64,000 bases of DNA from Plantactinospora sp039889035. GTDB lineage: Bacteria > Actinomycetota > Actinomycetes > Mycobacteriales > Micromonosporaceae. The position numbers and the translations under genes were made by a program. The stretch covers positions 395,883 through 459,882 of the forward strand of contig JBDQQY010000002.1 of NCBI GenBank assembly GCA_039889035.1, given 5' to 3'. Shown here in pieces: positions 6,805 through 15,722 of this stretch. The notes below the pieces were generated by a model, which was given only the letters and a program-made list of their open reading frames with translations, had not been told where the DNA came from and ran no database searches. Numbering within the stretch: position 1 is the stretch's first letter; each line of letters begins with the position of its first letter.

Positions 6805-9320
6805 GCATGTGGCGGATGGGAATGCGCAACCTTCTCGCGCACCGAGGCAGGCTGGCCCTGACGTTCGCCACCGTCGTACTCAGCGTCGCGTTCGTCGCCG
6901 GCACCCTCTTCTTCGCGGACAGCATCACTCCGGCGCCCGGTGCGATTCGCACCGACGTGGCCGTACTGGTGACTCCGGCCGGCGCGGACGACGACGGGGA
7001 GTACGACCCCGACCGAGCCCTGCTGCCGGAGCAGCAGCGGCAGCGGTTGGCCGCGCTGCCCGGGGTGGCCAGGGCCGACGGCATCGTCTACGGGTACGCG
7101 GCCGTGGTCGGCGCGGACGGCAAGGTTGCCCGCCCGCCCGGCTTCGCCAACGATCTCATCGGAACCAACTGGACCGGGAGCCCCCGGCTGCGGTTGCTGG
7201 CCGGGCGCGCCCCCAGCGAGCCCGGCGAGATCGCAGTGGAAGAGGTGACCGCCCGCAACGGTGAACTGGCGCCGGGCACCTCGACCCGGACGCTGTACGG
7301 GGCCGGCACCGACGAGGTCAAGGTCGTCGGGGTCTTCTCGTACCATCCCGTCCTGCGGGACGGGCCGGGCCGGGCACCGGCACTCGCCTTCGACACCGCC
7401 ACCGCGCAGCGGCTGCTCCAGGCGCCGGACACGTTCACCTCGGTGGAGCTCACCGCCGAGCCGGGGGTCACCTCCCGGCAACTGCGCGACACGGTGGCCG
7501 CGGCGCTGCCGGCAACGTTCACCGCACAGGACGGCGCCCTGCTCGCCGAACGGTCGCGGGAGCAGGAGGAGGGCGACGCCGCGACTGCGGCCCAGATCCT
7601 GCTCACCTTCACCCTGATCGCACTGCTGGTGGGCACCACGCTGATCACCAACACCTTCACGATGCTGGTCGGGCAGCGTACCCGGCAGTTCGGCATGCTG
7701 CGCGCGGTCGGCGCCCGGCGTCGCCAGATCGAGGGGATGGTCGTCGCCGAGGCGGCCGGTGTCGGCGTCCTCGGCACCGCCGCCGGCCTGTTGATCGGGC
7801 TCGGTCTGGCCCTCCCGATGATCGAATTCGCGGCCACCAGGGACGCGTTCCTCGGAGACACCCTGCGAGTCACGCCCGGTGCCGTACTGGCCAGCATGTT
7901 TGTCGGAATCGCGATCACGATGCTGGCGGCCTGGCTGCCGGCCCGACGGGCCGCCGCCGCGCCCCCCGTGGTAGCACTCCAGGGCGACCTCGTCCTGGCG
8001 GTGAAGGCGCAGCGGGCGCGTACCGTCATCGGGTCGGTGCTGGCCATGACGGCCGCGCTGCTTCTGCTGTTGGCGCCGCTCGGCGACCAGCCACCGTTCA
8101 CCGTTGCCGGCGGCGCCGGAGCGTTCGTCCTGCTCATCGCCGTCGTCATGCTCGCCGCGCAGTTCGCCCGTCCGCTGGTGCGGGCCATGGTCTCGCCGTT
8201 CCGGTCCCGCCCGCTGGCCCGGCTCGCCGCTGAGAACACGCTGCGCAACCCTCGCCGCACCGCGGCCACCATCTCCGCGCTGCTTGTCGGCGTGGCGCTG
8301 GCCACCGGGATCGCGGTCTTCGGGACCAGCGTCGCCCAAGCCGACCGGGCCGCCACCGAACGTACGCTCCGGGCCCCGTTCATCGCGGTCAACATCGGCG
8401 GCGGCGAGATCAGCAACGACACAATGCAGCGGATCCGGGCGGTCCCGGGGGTCACCTTGGCCAGCCCGATCCGGCGGGACAGCGCCCGGAGCGACGGCGA
8501 GGGCATGTCGCTCGCGGCCGTCGACCCGGCCGCCCTCGGCCCCCTGCTGCACCTCGACCTCCGCTCGGGTACGCCGTCCGAACTGGCCCGCGGCGCGTTC
8601 GCGGCCGAGTCGCTGGCGGCGCAGCGCGGTTGGTCGCCGGGCGACGTGGTCCGGCTGTCGATCGGGGACCGGCCACAACCGGTGCAGGTCACCATCACCG
8701 ACGTCTACTCGGACACCCCGCTGCTCGGCAACGGGCTGCTGGTGTCGGACGAGTTCGCCGACCGGCACTTCCGACGCCACAACGGCGGAACGCTGCTCAT
8801 CGGCGCGGATACCGATGAGCAGCCGCTGCACCGGGAACTGACCACGGCGGTCGCGGACCGCCCGGATGTCCGCCTCTACACCGCCGACCGGTACCTCGGA
8901 GAGGAGGTCAGCCAACTGTCCGGGCTCGTCTCGATGTCAACCGCGCTGCTCGGCCTGTCGATGGTCATCGCCGTGCTCGGCATCGTCAACACCCTTGCGT
9001 TGTCGGTCCTGGAACGCACCCGCGAGGTCGGCCTGCTCCGGGCCATCGGAATGCGGCGCAGGAAGGTCCGGGCCATGATCCGGATCGAGGCGGTGCTGAT
9101 CGCGATGGTGGGTGGTGTGCTCGGGGTCGGGGTCGGGGCGATGATCGGCGCGATGTTCCAGCATGCCGTGGTCGGCCAGCCGATCCGCGAGACCGTCCTC
9201 CCCTGGCCGTCGATCGGCGGGCTGCTCCTGGCCATGGCCGTTGCCGGTGTGCTGGCGGCGGAGTGGCCGGCCCGCAACGCCGCCCGCACCGACATACTGA
9301 CGGCGATCGGCACGCAGTAG
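6801..9320 (+). CDS. ABC transporter permease with two FtsX domains
   Basis: This 839-residue permease has an N-terminal transmembrane helix (about 17-38) and a large extracytoplasmic domain. A first FtsX block of three helices follows (about 260-375), then a linking helix region (about 400-460), a second extracytoplasmic domain and a second FtsX block at the C-terminus (about 710-830). Both halves carry the typical R-x-R-E/Q-F/V-G-x-L-R-A motif before a helix. Fused two-block permeases of this type export lipids, peptides or drugs or release lipoproteins; the substrate cannot be read here. It is translationally coupled to the ATPase. Confidence 0.93.
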   Translation: MSMWRMGMRNLLAHRGRLALTFATVVLSVAFVAGTLFFADSITPAPGAIRTDVAVLVTPAGADDDGEYDPDRALLPEQQRQRLAALPGVARADGIVYGYAAVVGADGKVARPPGFANDLIGTNWTGSPRLRLLAGRAPSEPGEIAVEEVTARNGELAPGTSTRTLYGAGTDEVKVVGVFSYHPVLRDGPGRAPALAFDTATAQRLLQAPDTFTSVELTAEPGVTSRQLRDTVAAALPATFTAQDGALLAERSREQEEGDAATAAQILLTFTLIALLVGTTLITNTFTMLVGQRTRQFGMLRAVGARRRQIEGMVVAEAAGVGVLGTAAGLLIGLGLALPMIEFAATRDAFLGDTLRVTPGAVLASMFVGIAITMLAAWLPARRAAAAPPVVALQGDLVLAVKAQRARTVIGSVLAMTAALLLLLAPLGDQPPFTVAGGAGAFVLLIAVVMLAAQFARPLVRAMVSPFRSRPLARLAAENTLRNPRRTAATISALLVGVALATGIAVFGTSVAQADRAATERTLRAPFIAVNIGGGEISNDTMQRIRAVPGVTLASPIRRDSARSDGEGMSLAAVDPAALGPLLHLDLRSGTPSELARGAFAAESLAAQRGWSPGDVVRLSIGDRPQPVQVTITDVYSDTPLLGNGLLVSDEFADRHFRRHNGGTLLIGADTDEQPLHRELTTAVADRPDVRLYTADRYLGEEVSQLSGLVSMSTALLGLSMVIAVLGIVNTLALSVLERTREVGLLRAIGMRRRKVRAMIRIEAVLIAMVGGVLGVGVGAMIGAMFQHAVVGQPIRETVLPWPSIGGLLLAMAVAGVLAAEWPARNAARTDILTAIGTQ

Positions 9321-9603
9321 GGGCAAATTCGGACGGGGCTGGCCGGCGGGCCGGATGTGGAGGACGGCACTACCGCCACCGCCTCGACCCCCGGCGGCGC
9401 ACCTGAAGGCCGGCACGGGGCCATCAGGCGGATGACGGCTGTGCCGGCCGGACAGCAGTGGTGGCCCCCGGGCCGGGCCGGCCGGCGGAGTGCCGGGCTG
9501 GGCCGTACCGATCTCATGGCACTTGTCGTGCGGCTGGTAGTCGTCAGCCGAGAAGGCACGCTCGGCGCTGACGCCGGTTGCCGGCGTGCTTAACTGTTGG
9601 GCG

Positions 9604-10560
9604 ATGAAGCTCAGCTCGCGCGAGGTTGATCTGTTCGAGCGCTCCAGGGGCCGCCTGGAGGCGATCGCCTACCGCCTGCTGGGCTCGGCGGCCGATGCCG
9701 AGGACGCGGTCCAGGACACGTTTCTGCGTTGGCAGGCGGCGGACCGGGAACACATCGAAACGCCCGAGGCGTGGCTGACGAAGGTACTCACCAACGTGTG
9801 CCTCAACCAGCTCACGTCGGCCCGGGCCAGACGCGAGACATATGTCGGGCAGTGGCTACCGGAGCCGGTCCTCGCCGGGGACCGGATGCTCGGTCCGGCC
9901 GAAACCGCCGAGCAGCGCGAGCAGGTCTCGATCGCGGTACTCACCCTGATGGAGCGGCTGTCGGCCAACGAGCGCGCGGTGTACGTGCTACGCGAGGCAT
10001 TCGGCTACTCGCACGGCGAGATCGCCCAGATCCTCGACATCACCGAGACGAACTGCCAGCAGATTTACCGGCGGGCCAAGCAACACCTCAGCACCGACCG
10101 GACCCGTGTGGAGATTAACGCTGCCGCGGCGGGGAAGATCGTCGAGGAGTTCCTCGCCGCGGCCCGCAGCGGCGATACCGAGCCGCTGGTCAGGCTGCTG
10201 ACCGACGACGCGACGACCGTGGCCGACGGCGGCGGTCGGGTCCCGGCCCGGACCACCCCGATCGTCGGCGCACTCGCTATCGCGCGATTCCTACGGACCG
10301 TGTTCACGCCGACCGATGCCCAGCGGGCCATCTTCCGGAGCATCGTCGGCGGCAGCGTCACCGGGTACGCCGCCGTCGTCAACGGCGGCCCGGCGCTGCT
10401 GGTCGTGGCCGACGACCGGGTCGTCGGCGTCCTGTCGCTGGACGTGACCCCCGACGGCGTGGCCGCCATCCACGTCCAGGCCAACCCGGACAAGCTGGAG
10501 CGCGTCACGCGCGAGTGGGCCGTGGCCGACCGCGGGGAGCCGATCCTCGACGTGTGGTGA
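9604..10560 (+). CDS. sigJ: ECF41-family RNA polymerase sigma factor
   Basis: This 318-residue protein has sigma region 2 (about 10-75), region 4 (about 115-165) and a C-terminal SnoaL-like extension. Three hallmarks of ECF41 are directly visible: WLPEP in the linker (GQWLPEPVL), DGGGR in the extension and NPDKL near the C-terminus. ECF41 factors have no separate anti-sigma; the extension regulates the core. They usually control an adjacent oxidoreductase or carboxymuconolactone decarboxylase gene, which fits the FAD oxidoreductase 85 bp downstream. ATG 9604 is the natural start, though its ribosome site is weak. The symbol is by family resemblance only. Confidence 0.93.
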   Translation: MKLSSREVDLFERSRGRLEAIAYRLLGSAADAEDAVQDTFLRWQAADREHIETPEAWLTKVLTNVCLNQLTSARARRETYVGQWLPEPVLAGDRMLGPAETAEQREQVSIAVLTLMERLSANERAVYVLREAFGYSHGEIAQILDITETNCQQIYRRAKQHLSTDRTRVEINAAAAGKIVEEFLAAARSGDTEPLVRLLTDDATTVADGGGRVPARTTPIVGALAIARFLRTVFTPTDAQRAIFRSIVGGSVTGYAAVVNGGPALLVVADDRVVGVLSLDVTPDGVAAIHVQANPDKLERVTREWAVADRGEPILDVW

Positions 10561-10645
10561 CTCAGGTTACAAGCAACCCCTGTCAGGGATCGCGTCGCTG
10601 TCCGGTTCAGGAAGCGAGCAGGCCACACCAGACAGGAGGCGGACC

Positions 10646-11839
10646 ATGAAGCACCGCATCGTCGTCCTCGGGGCCGGATATGCCGGAGCCCACGCCGCCG
10701 GGCGTCTCGCCCGGCGGCTGCACTCCGACGACACCGAGATCACCCTGGTCAACGCCGACCCGGAGTTCGTCGAGCGGGTCCGGATGCACCAGCTCGCGGC
10801 CGGGCAGGACCTGCGGCGCCGGCCGTTGCGAGACGTCTACGCGGGTACGGGTGTCGCGGTACGACCGGCGCGGGTCACCGCCGTCGATGTCGACCGCAAG
10901 ACCGTCGATCTCGTCGACCAGCACGGCGCCGACGAGATCGGGTACGACACCCTGGTGTTCGCCCTCGGCAGTACCGCCGCCGACCACGGTGTTCCCGGGG
11001 TCGCCGAGCACGCCCACCACCTCTCCGGCGAACAGGGCGCGCTGCGGCTGCGCGAGCGGCTGCACGACCTCGCCGCGGGCGGGACCGTGCTGGTGGTCGG
11101 CGGTGGCCTCACCGGCATCGAGGCAGCCACCGAGATCGCCGAGAGCAGGCCGGACCTCGACGTCGCGATCGCCGCCCGCGGTGGCGTCGGCGACTGGCTG
11201 AGTGACAAGGCCCGGCGACACCTGCGCACGGTTTTCGACCGGCTCGGCATCACCGTCCACGAGCACACCGACATCACGCGCGTCGACGAGGCCGGCGTAC
11301 TCACCGGCGCCGCCGGGCGGATCCCGGCCCAGGTGACCGTCTGGACAGCGGGCTTCAGCACGCACCCGATCGCCGCCGCCACCACCCTGGAGGTCGCCGC
11401 CACCGGGCAGATCGTCGTCGACGGCACCATGCGCTCGGTCTCGCACCCCGACGTGTACGCCGTCGGCGACGCCGGGATCGCGCAGGGCGCGGGCGGCAAG
11501 CCGCTGCGGATGTCCTGCGCCTCGGGCATCCCGATGGCCTGGCAGGCCGCCGACGCCATCGCCGCGCGCCTGACCGGTCGCCCGGTTCCGGAGAAGACGA
11601 TCGGCTACTTCCTGCAGTGCATCAGCCTCGGCCGCCGCGACGGCATCATCCAGTTCGTGACCCCCGATGACCAGGCCAAGCCGTCCGCCATCACAGGCCG
11701 GTCGGCGGCCCGGATCAAGGAGTTCGTCTGCGCGGGCGCGGGCTGGAGCATCGCGCACCCGACGGTCATGGTGCCGACCCGTCGCCGTCGTGTCACCGCG
11801 ACCGTCGAGGCCGAGACCCACTCGGTACCTGCCCGCTGA
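10646..11839 (+). CDS. FAD-dependent pyridine nucleotide oxidoreductase (NDH-2-like)
   Basis: This 397-residue two-dinucleotide-fold flavoprotein has an FAD motif GAGYAGAHAAGRL at the N-terminus, an NAD(P) motif VVGGGLTGIEAA near residue 150, and the second FAD motif VYAVGDAG near 270. It lacks a CXXC redox disulfide, so it resembles type II NADH dehydrogenases or ferredoxin/rubredoxin reductases rather than thioredoxin reductase. AGGAGG six bases before the ATG is a strong ribosome site. Location right after an ECF41 sigma gene strongly suggests it is that factor's target. Confidence 0.9.
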   Translation: MKHRIVVLGAGYAGAHAAGRLARRLHSDDTEITLVNADPEFVERVRMHQLAAGQDLRRRPLRDVYAGTGVAVRPARVTAVDVDRKTVDLVDQHGADEIGYDTLVFALGSTAADHGVPGVAEHAHHLSGEQGALRLRERLHDLAAGGTVLVVGGGLTGIEAATEIAESRPDLDVAIAARGGVGDWLSDKARRHLRTVFDRLGITVHEHTDITRVDEAGVLTGAAGRIPAQVTVWTAGFSTHPIAAATTLEVAATGQIVVDGTMRSVSHPDVYAVGDAGIAQGAGGKPLRMSCASGIPMAWQAADAIAARLTGRPVPEKTIGYFLQCISLGRRDGIIQFVTPDDQAKPSAITGRSAARIKEFVCAGAGWSIAHPTVMVPTRRRRVTATVEAETHSVPAR

Positions 11840-11869
11840 GTCGGCACCGCCCGGATCGTGCTTCCTCTC

Positions 11870-11896
11870 GGCCCTCCAGAGATCATCTGGAGGGCC
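11870..11896 (+). terminator. Terminator after oxidoreductase gene
   Basis: A perfect 11-bp stem (11870-11880 with 11886-11896) with a 5-base loop, 30 bases past the stop codon. Confidence 0.75.
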
Positions 11897-12003
11897 GTTC
11901 CGTCTCTGTCCCCAGGGCCGCTCGCCGGATCGTCGCAGGGCTGCCGTATGGCCACCATCTGGTAGGAATAGGGATCGAGCCGGAGGCCGATGGTGTCGAG
12001 CGA

Positions 12004-12222
12004 GTGGTCTTCGTGTCCCGGCCAACTGCCGAGGTTCTGCGGGCCCAGGTGCCGGACATGGTCTGGCAGGTCGCCGCGCCGCCGAGCGGGGCGCGTTCGC
12101 TGTCGGACGAGGAGCACGCCGAGCTGCTCCGGGATGCCGAGCGGCAGCGTGACGACCTGCGCCGACTCGCCGGGCGGCTCGATGCCGGCCCGGCCCGGCC
12201 GGACACGTCGTACCGCGGTTGA
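12004..12222 (+). CDS. Possible small hypothetical protein
   Basis: A 72-codon reading frame with GC-rich third positions and a plausible amphipathic helix rich in Glu, Asp, Arg and Ala (about residues 33-60). No family is recognised. The in-frame reading continues upstream to about 11920 with no ATG, GTG or TTG, and no ribosome site sits at a good distance from GTG 12004 (CGGAGG is 17 bases away). It is the only protein-like reading between 11897 and 12370. Coding status is uncertain. Confidence 0.35.
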   Translation: MVFVSRPTAEVLRAQVPDMVWQVAAPPSGARSLSDEEHAELLRDAERQRDDLRRLAGRLDAGPARPDTSYRG

Positions 12223-12370
12223 GCCGGCTGGCGGACGGTCGGCCGGGCGATGACCGCGAGTTGAAAGGGTGGCGTGTTCTGCTCTTCCCACACGTCTGGC
12301 CGGACGGGGGAGGGCTGCGGTGCTGGAACCACTGCCGGGGATGCCGGCGGAACCGACGGGAGGCGGGCGA

Positions 12371-12865
12371 ATGGTGACCGGGCTGGTGCTGGGGGCCGCC
12401 GCGATGACCACCGGGTTGGTGGCCGGGGTCTTCGTGCTGTACGCACACACGATCATGCCCGGGCTGGGCCGCACCGACGACCGTACGTTCGTGGGTGCGT
12501 TCCAGGCCGTCGATCGGGCGATCATCAACCCGTGGTTCATGTCGTGCTTCTTCGGGGCGCTGGTCCTCACCGGTGTCTCCGCCACCCTGCACCTGCGGGC
12601 GGACGGGCACGGCGGGCTGCCGTGGATCGCCGTCGCGTTCCTGCTCTACCTGGTGGTGGTCGTGATCACGCTGGCGGTGAACGTACCGCTGAACGACGCG
12701 ATCAAGGGGGCCGGCGACCCGGACCGGATCGCCGACCTCGCCCAGGTACGCCGGGACTTCGGCGAGGCGAGGTGGCGGGCGTGGAACCTGGTCCGCGTCG
12801 TACTCAGCTCCACGGCGTTCGGCTGCCTGCTCGTCGCGCTCGTCATGTACGGCCGTCGGCGCTGA
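12371..12865 (+). CDS. DUF1772 (anthrone oxygenase-like) membrane protein
   Basis: This 164-residue protein has four hydrophobic helices (about 5-27, 55-78, 87-110, 140-160). Conserved features of DUF1772 are present, including the N-V-P-L-N-D motif after helix 3 and the W-x-x-W-N motif before helix 4. Some members act as anthrone oxygenases in polyketide tailoring, but most are of unknown function and there is no polyketide cluster here. ATG 12371 is chosen because GGAGG lies seven bases upstream; a longer in-frame reading from 12269 is rejected. Confidence 0.88.
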   Translation: MVTGLVLGAAAMTTGLVAGVFVLYAHTIMPGLGRTDDRTFVGAFQAVDRAIINPWFMSCFFGALVLTGVSATLHLRADGHGGLPWIAVAFLLYLVVVVITLAVNVPLNDAIKGAGDPDRIADLAQVRRDFGEARWRAWNLVRVVLSSTAFGCLLVALVMYGRRR

Positions 12866-12904
12866 TCCCGCGCACCCGGCGAGCCGGCCGGTTGCCGGAC
12901 AAGA

Positions 12905-12940
12905 CGCGTCGGGTACGCGGTGCCGGGCATACCCGACGCG
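12905..12940. terminator. Bidirectional terminator between convergent genes
   Basis: A perfect 11-bp inverted repeat (12905-12915 with 12930-12940) with a 14-base loop lies between the DUF1772 stop and the end of the MFS gene on the other strand. Confidence 0.65.
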
Positions 12941-12959
12941 CCTTGGGTCCGTCCGGTCG

Positions 12960-14702
12960 TCAGCCGGGGGCGCCGGGCCGCTCGGCCGGTCCGGCTGGCT
13001 GCGGCCCCGGACCGACCAGCGAGGCGATCGCCCCGACCACCGCCATCGCGATGGCCAGCCAGAACACGATGGTCAGCCCGTCGTGGAACGGTACGGAGAT
13101 CAGGTTCGGGAAGAACTCCCGGCCGGTCAGCGCGTGCGCGTTGGCGGCCGGCAGCGCGTCGAGGATCTGCGGGCCGAGCAGTTGCTCGATCGGGTTGTAG
13201 CCGAGGAACGCGGCGAAGAGCGTGCCGACCGGTGGCAGCCCGGCGATCGAGTGTGCGGCGCTGTCCGGTACGCCCTGCGCGGTCAGTCCGGTCTCCAGGG
13301 TCTGCGGCAGCGACCGGGCCAGTCCGGCGACCATCAGCGAGAAGAAGACCCCGATCGAGAGCACCATGCCGGCGTTCTGGAAGGTGGCCCGCATCCCAGA
13401 CGCCGCGCCGCGCAGCCTGGCCGGCACGCTGGACATGATCATTGCGGTGTTCGGCGCGGCGAAGAGGCCGCCGCCCAGCCCGTTGAGGAAGACGAGTGCC
13501 GCGAAGACCCAGTAGTCGAAGTCGCTCGGGATGAGCAGCAGCCCGGCGAAGGAGGCGGCCATCACCAGCAGCCCGCCGGCGGCGAAGAGCCGCTGGCCGA
13601 ACCGGTCGGAGAGGGCACCGGCGAGCGGGCCGGCGGCGAGGAATCCGATGGTGAGCGGCAGCAGGTAGATGCCGGCCCAGAGCGGGGTCCGCTCGTAATC
13701 GTAGCCGTGCAGCGGCAGCCAGATGCCCTGCAACCAGATGATCAGCATGAACTGGAGCCCGCCCCGGGCGATCGAGCCGAGCAGGCTGGCCGCGTTGCCG
13801 CCGGCGAAGGCGGTGATCCGGAACAGCCGCAGCGGGAACATCGGCTCGGCCACCCGCTGCTCGATCAGGCAGAACGCGGCGAGTACGGCGACGCCGCCGA
13901 TCAGCCCGGCCAGTACCCACGGGTTCGTCCAGCCCATGGTGTGCCCGCCGTACGGCTGGATCCCGTACGTGATGCCGGCCAGCAGCGCGGTCAGGCCGAC
14001 CGCGAAGGTGAGGTTGCCCCACCAGTCGATCCGGCCCTGGACCCGGGTCCGGGTCTCCCGCAGCGACCGGTACGCCCACACGGTCCCGACGAGTCCGATC
14101 GGCACGTTCACCCAGAAGATCGAGCGCCAGTTCCACTCGGCGAGCAGCCCGCCGAGCACCAGGCCGAGGAACGAGCCGGCGATACCGGCGACGATGTTGA
14201 TGCCGAGGGCGGTGCCGCGCTGCCGGGCCGGGAAGACGTCGGTGATGATCGCCGCCGAGTTCGCCATCAGCATCGACCCGCCGACGGCCTGCAACACCCG
14301 CCAGCCGATCAGCCAGAGTGCCCCGCCGCCACCGTCGAACGGGTCCAGCGAGAGGACCACCGAGGTGACGGTGAAGAGCGCGAAGCCGGCGTTGTAGATG
14401 CGCACCCGGCCGTACATGTCGCCGAGCCGGCCCAGCGTCACCACCAGCACCGCCGTGACCAGCATGTACCCCATCAGCATCCAGAGCAGGTAGCTGACGT
14501 TGCCGGGTTCGAGCGGGTTCAGCTGCACCCCGTTGAAGATCGCCGGTAGCGAGATCAGCACGATCGACGAGTTGATCGTGGCGAGCAGCATCCCCAGCGT
14601 GGTGTTGGAGAGCGCGACCCACTTGTAGCGGGGATGGTCCGCGCCGACGGTCATGCCCCGCCGTGCGGCCCCGGGGCCGGTTCCGGAGTCGGTCGTCGTC
14701 AT
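12960..14702 (-). CDS. MFS efflux transporter, DHA2 (EmrB/QacA) type
   Basis: This 580-residue protein with about 14 transmembrane segments starts with the DHA2 pattern: a first helix with conserved polar residues (LATINSSIVLISLP), the motif A loop GRLGDMYGR between helices 2 and 3, and motif C in helix 5. These drug:proton antiporters export toxic organic compounds. It overlaps the MarR regulator by four bases (ATGA) and is translated downstream of it. The pair is a standard self-regulated efflux operon. The inducer is unknown. Confidence 0.93.
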   Translation of the reverse strand: MTTTDSGTGPGAARRGMTVGADHPRYKWVALSNTTLGMLLATINSSIVLISLPAIFNGVQLNPLEPGNVSYLLWMLMGYMLVTAVLVVTLGRLGDMYGRVRIYNAGFALFTVTSVVLSLDPFDGGGGALWLIGWRVLQAVGGSMLMANSAAIITDVFPARQRGTALGINIVAGIAGSFLGLVLGGLLAEWNWRSIFWVNVPIGLVGTVWAYRSLRETRTRVQGRIDWWGNLTFAVGLTALLAGITYGIQPYGGHTMGWTNPWVLAGLIGGVAVLAAFCLIEQRVAEPMFPLRLFRITAFAGGNAASLLGSIARGGLQFMLIIWLQGIWLPLHGYDYERTPLWAGIYLLPLTIGFLAAGPLAGALSDRFGQRLFAAGGLLVMAASFAGLLLIPSDFDYWVFAALVFLNGLGGGLFAAPNTAMIMSSVPARLRGAASGMRATFQNAGMVLSIGVFFSLMVAGLARSLPQTLETGLTAQGVPDSAAHSIAGLPPVGTLFAAFLGYNPIEQLLGPQILDALPAANAHALTGREFFPNLISVPFHDGLTIVFWLAIAMAVVGAIASLVGPGPQPAGPAERPGAPG

Positions 14703-15178
14703 CCCGTCATCTCTTCCGGGTCGGTGGCGGTCGGGGTGGTGCCGGCGAGGCGTTCGAGTACCCGGAGCGACAGCTCGATGGCGGCCCGCTCGTCGGCCGA
14801 GACGCCGGCGAGCAGCGCGGACAGCTTCTCGGCGCGGGCCCGCCGACGGCGGACTACCAGGTCCCGCCCGGCCGGGGTGATCGCGACCACCACCACCCGG
14901 CGGTCGGCCGGGTCGCTGCGCCGCTCGGCCAGCCCGTCCCGCTCCAGCCGGGTGATCAGTTGGGTCATCCCCGGCTGGGTCACTCCCTCGGCGGCGGTCA
15001 GCTCGGAGACCCGCTGCGCGCCGAACTCCTCCAGCCGGTACAGCGTCGACGCCGCGGTGAGGCTCAGCCCGTCCGGGGTGGTGAGCCGACGGAGCAGCCG
15101 GAGCAGCCGGTCGAAGCTGGTCACCGTGCGGAGCAGGTCCGGCCCGGCGCCCGGGCCGGCCTCGGAACGAATGGTCAC
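14699..15178 (-). CDS. MarR-family transcriptional regulator
   Basis: This 159-residue MarR protein has a winged HTH at about residues 40-105 (ELTAAEGVTQPGMTQLITRLE is helix-turn-helix; DPADRRVVVVAITPAG is the wing) and helical dimerisation ends. GTG 15178 has no ribosome site and sits close behind a promoter/operator, so translation may be leaderless. A nearly perfect 20-bp palindrome 17 bp upstream is the likely autoregulatory operator, controlling this gene and the coupled MFS pump. Confidence 0.92.
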   Translation of the reverse strand: MTIRSEAGPGAGPDLLRTVTSFDRLLRLLRRLTTPDGLSLTAASTLYRLEEFGAQRVSELTAAEGVTQPGMTQLITRLERDGLAERRSDPADRRVVVVAITPAGRDLVVRRRRARAEKLSALLAGVSADERAAIELSLRVLERLAGTTPTATDPEEMTG

Positions 15179-15195
15179 CGGGACAGTTTTACATC

Positions 15196-15215
15196 AGCTA
15201 CTTATAGAAGTGGCT
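15196..15215. promoter_or_regulatory. Palindromic MarR operator candidate
   Basis: AGCTACTT-ATAG-AAGTGGCT is an 8+4+8 dyad with one mismatch, much more AT-rich than its surroundings. It lies 17-37 bp upstream of the MarR start, where binding would block the promoter. The size and symmetry are typical of MarR sites. Confidence 0.65.
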
Positions 15216-15339
15216 TATGATTCGGCGCACAGCAGGTCACCGCATCGACCCGGCTCGCTGCGCCGGTACCGTCCAGGTTCGGGTCCGGTGATCGGCCGCG
15301 TTGCCGGCGGGACTTGCGAGTAGCCCCGAGGATGTAGCC

Positions 15340-15591
15340 ATGGAGATTTTCCGGAACTGGTGGGTCCGCCTGACCGCAGTGCTCGGTACGGCGGCGTTGA
15401 CAGTGTTCGTACCGGCCGTGGCCTGGGCGTCGAGCGGGCCCGGCGAAATGGTGGTGGAGGCGGCACGGGGGCGCCGGGCCCGGGGCAGCTTCGGGATCTG
15501 GGGGCTGGTCTGCTGCCTGATCGTGGTCGGCGTGATCGTCGCCGTCCTGGTCCTCGTGATGCGCAACCGCAGGTCGGGAGGGAAGCGCTGA
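15340..15591 (+). CDS. Small membrane protein, two hydrophobic segments
   Basis: This 83-residue protein has a signal-like N-terminal helix (about 10-28, ending ...VAWAS) and a second long helix rich in Val (about 52-75), followed by a basic tail. GAGG lies eight bases before ATG 15340. No family is recognised. It is divergent from the MarR-MFS operon and convergent with the lipoprotein gene, and a strong hairpin follows at 15669-15715. Confidence 0.65.
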   Translation: MEIFRNWWVRLTAVLGTAALTVFVPAVAWASSGPGEMVVEAARGRRARGSFGIWGLVCCLIVVGVIVAVLVLVMRNRRSGGKR

Positions 15592-15668
15592 GCCGTCCCG
15601 TCGGGTGACCCCGACCCGGCGCACCGGCTGCTCGTCGATCGCCGGGCGGGTGGTCCTCGCCGGTGTCC

Positions 15669-15715
15669 GGAAGGGGCCCCTCCGCCGCGGGGAGAACGGC
15701 GGGCGGGTCCCTTCC
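15669..15715. terminator. Bidirectional terminator hairpin
   Basis: An imperfect 18-bp stem (15669-15686 with 15698-15715, three mismatches) lies between two convergent genes. It begins GGAAGGG and ends CCCTTCC. Confidence 0.6.
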
Positions 15716-15722
15716 CGGCGGC

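Noticed and set aside
5637..8915. 1092-codon open frame antisense to the ABC transporter genes
   Set aside because: Low-complexity Arg/Gly/Pro translation without domains, opposite two well-defined ABC genes.
9357..9593. 78-codon plus-strand frame between the ABC permease and the ECF41 gene
   Set aside because: No ribosome site, low-complexity translation, and it overlaps the likely promoter region of the sigma gene.
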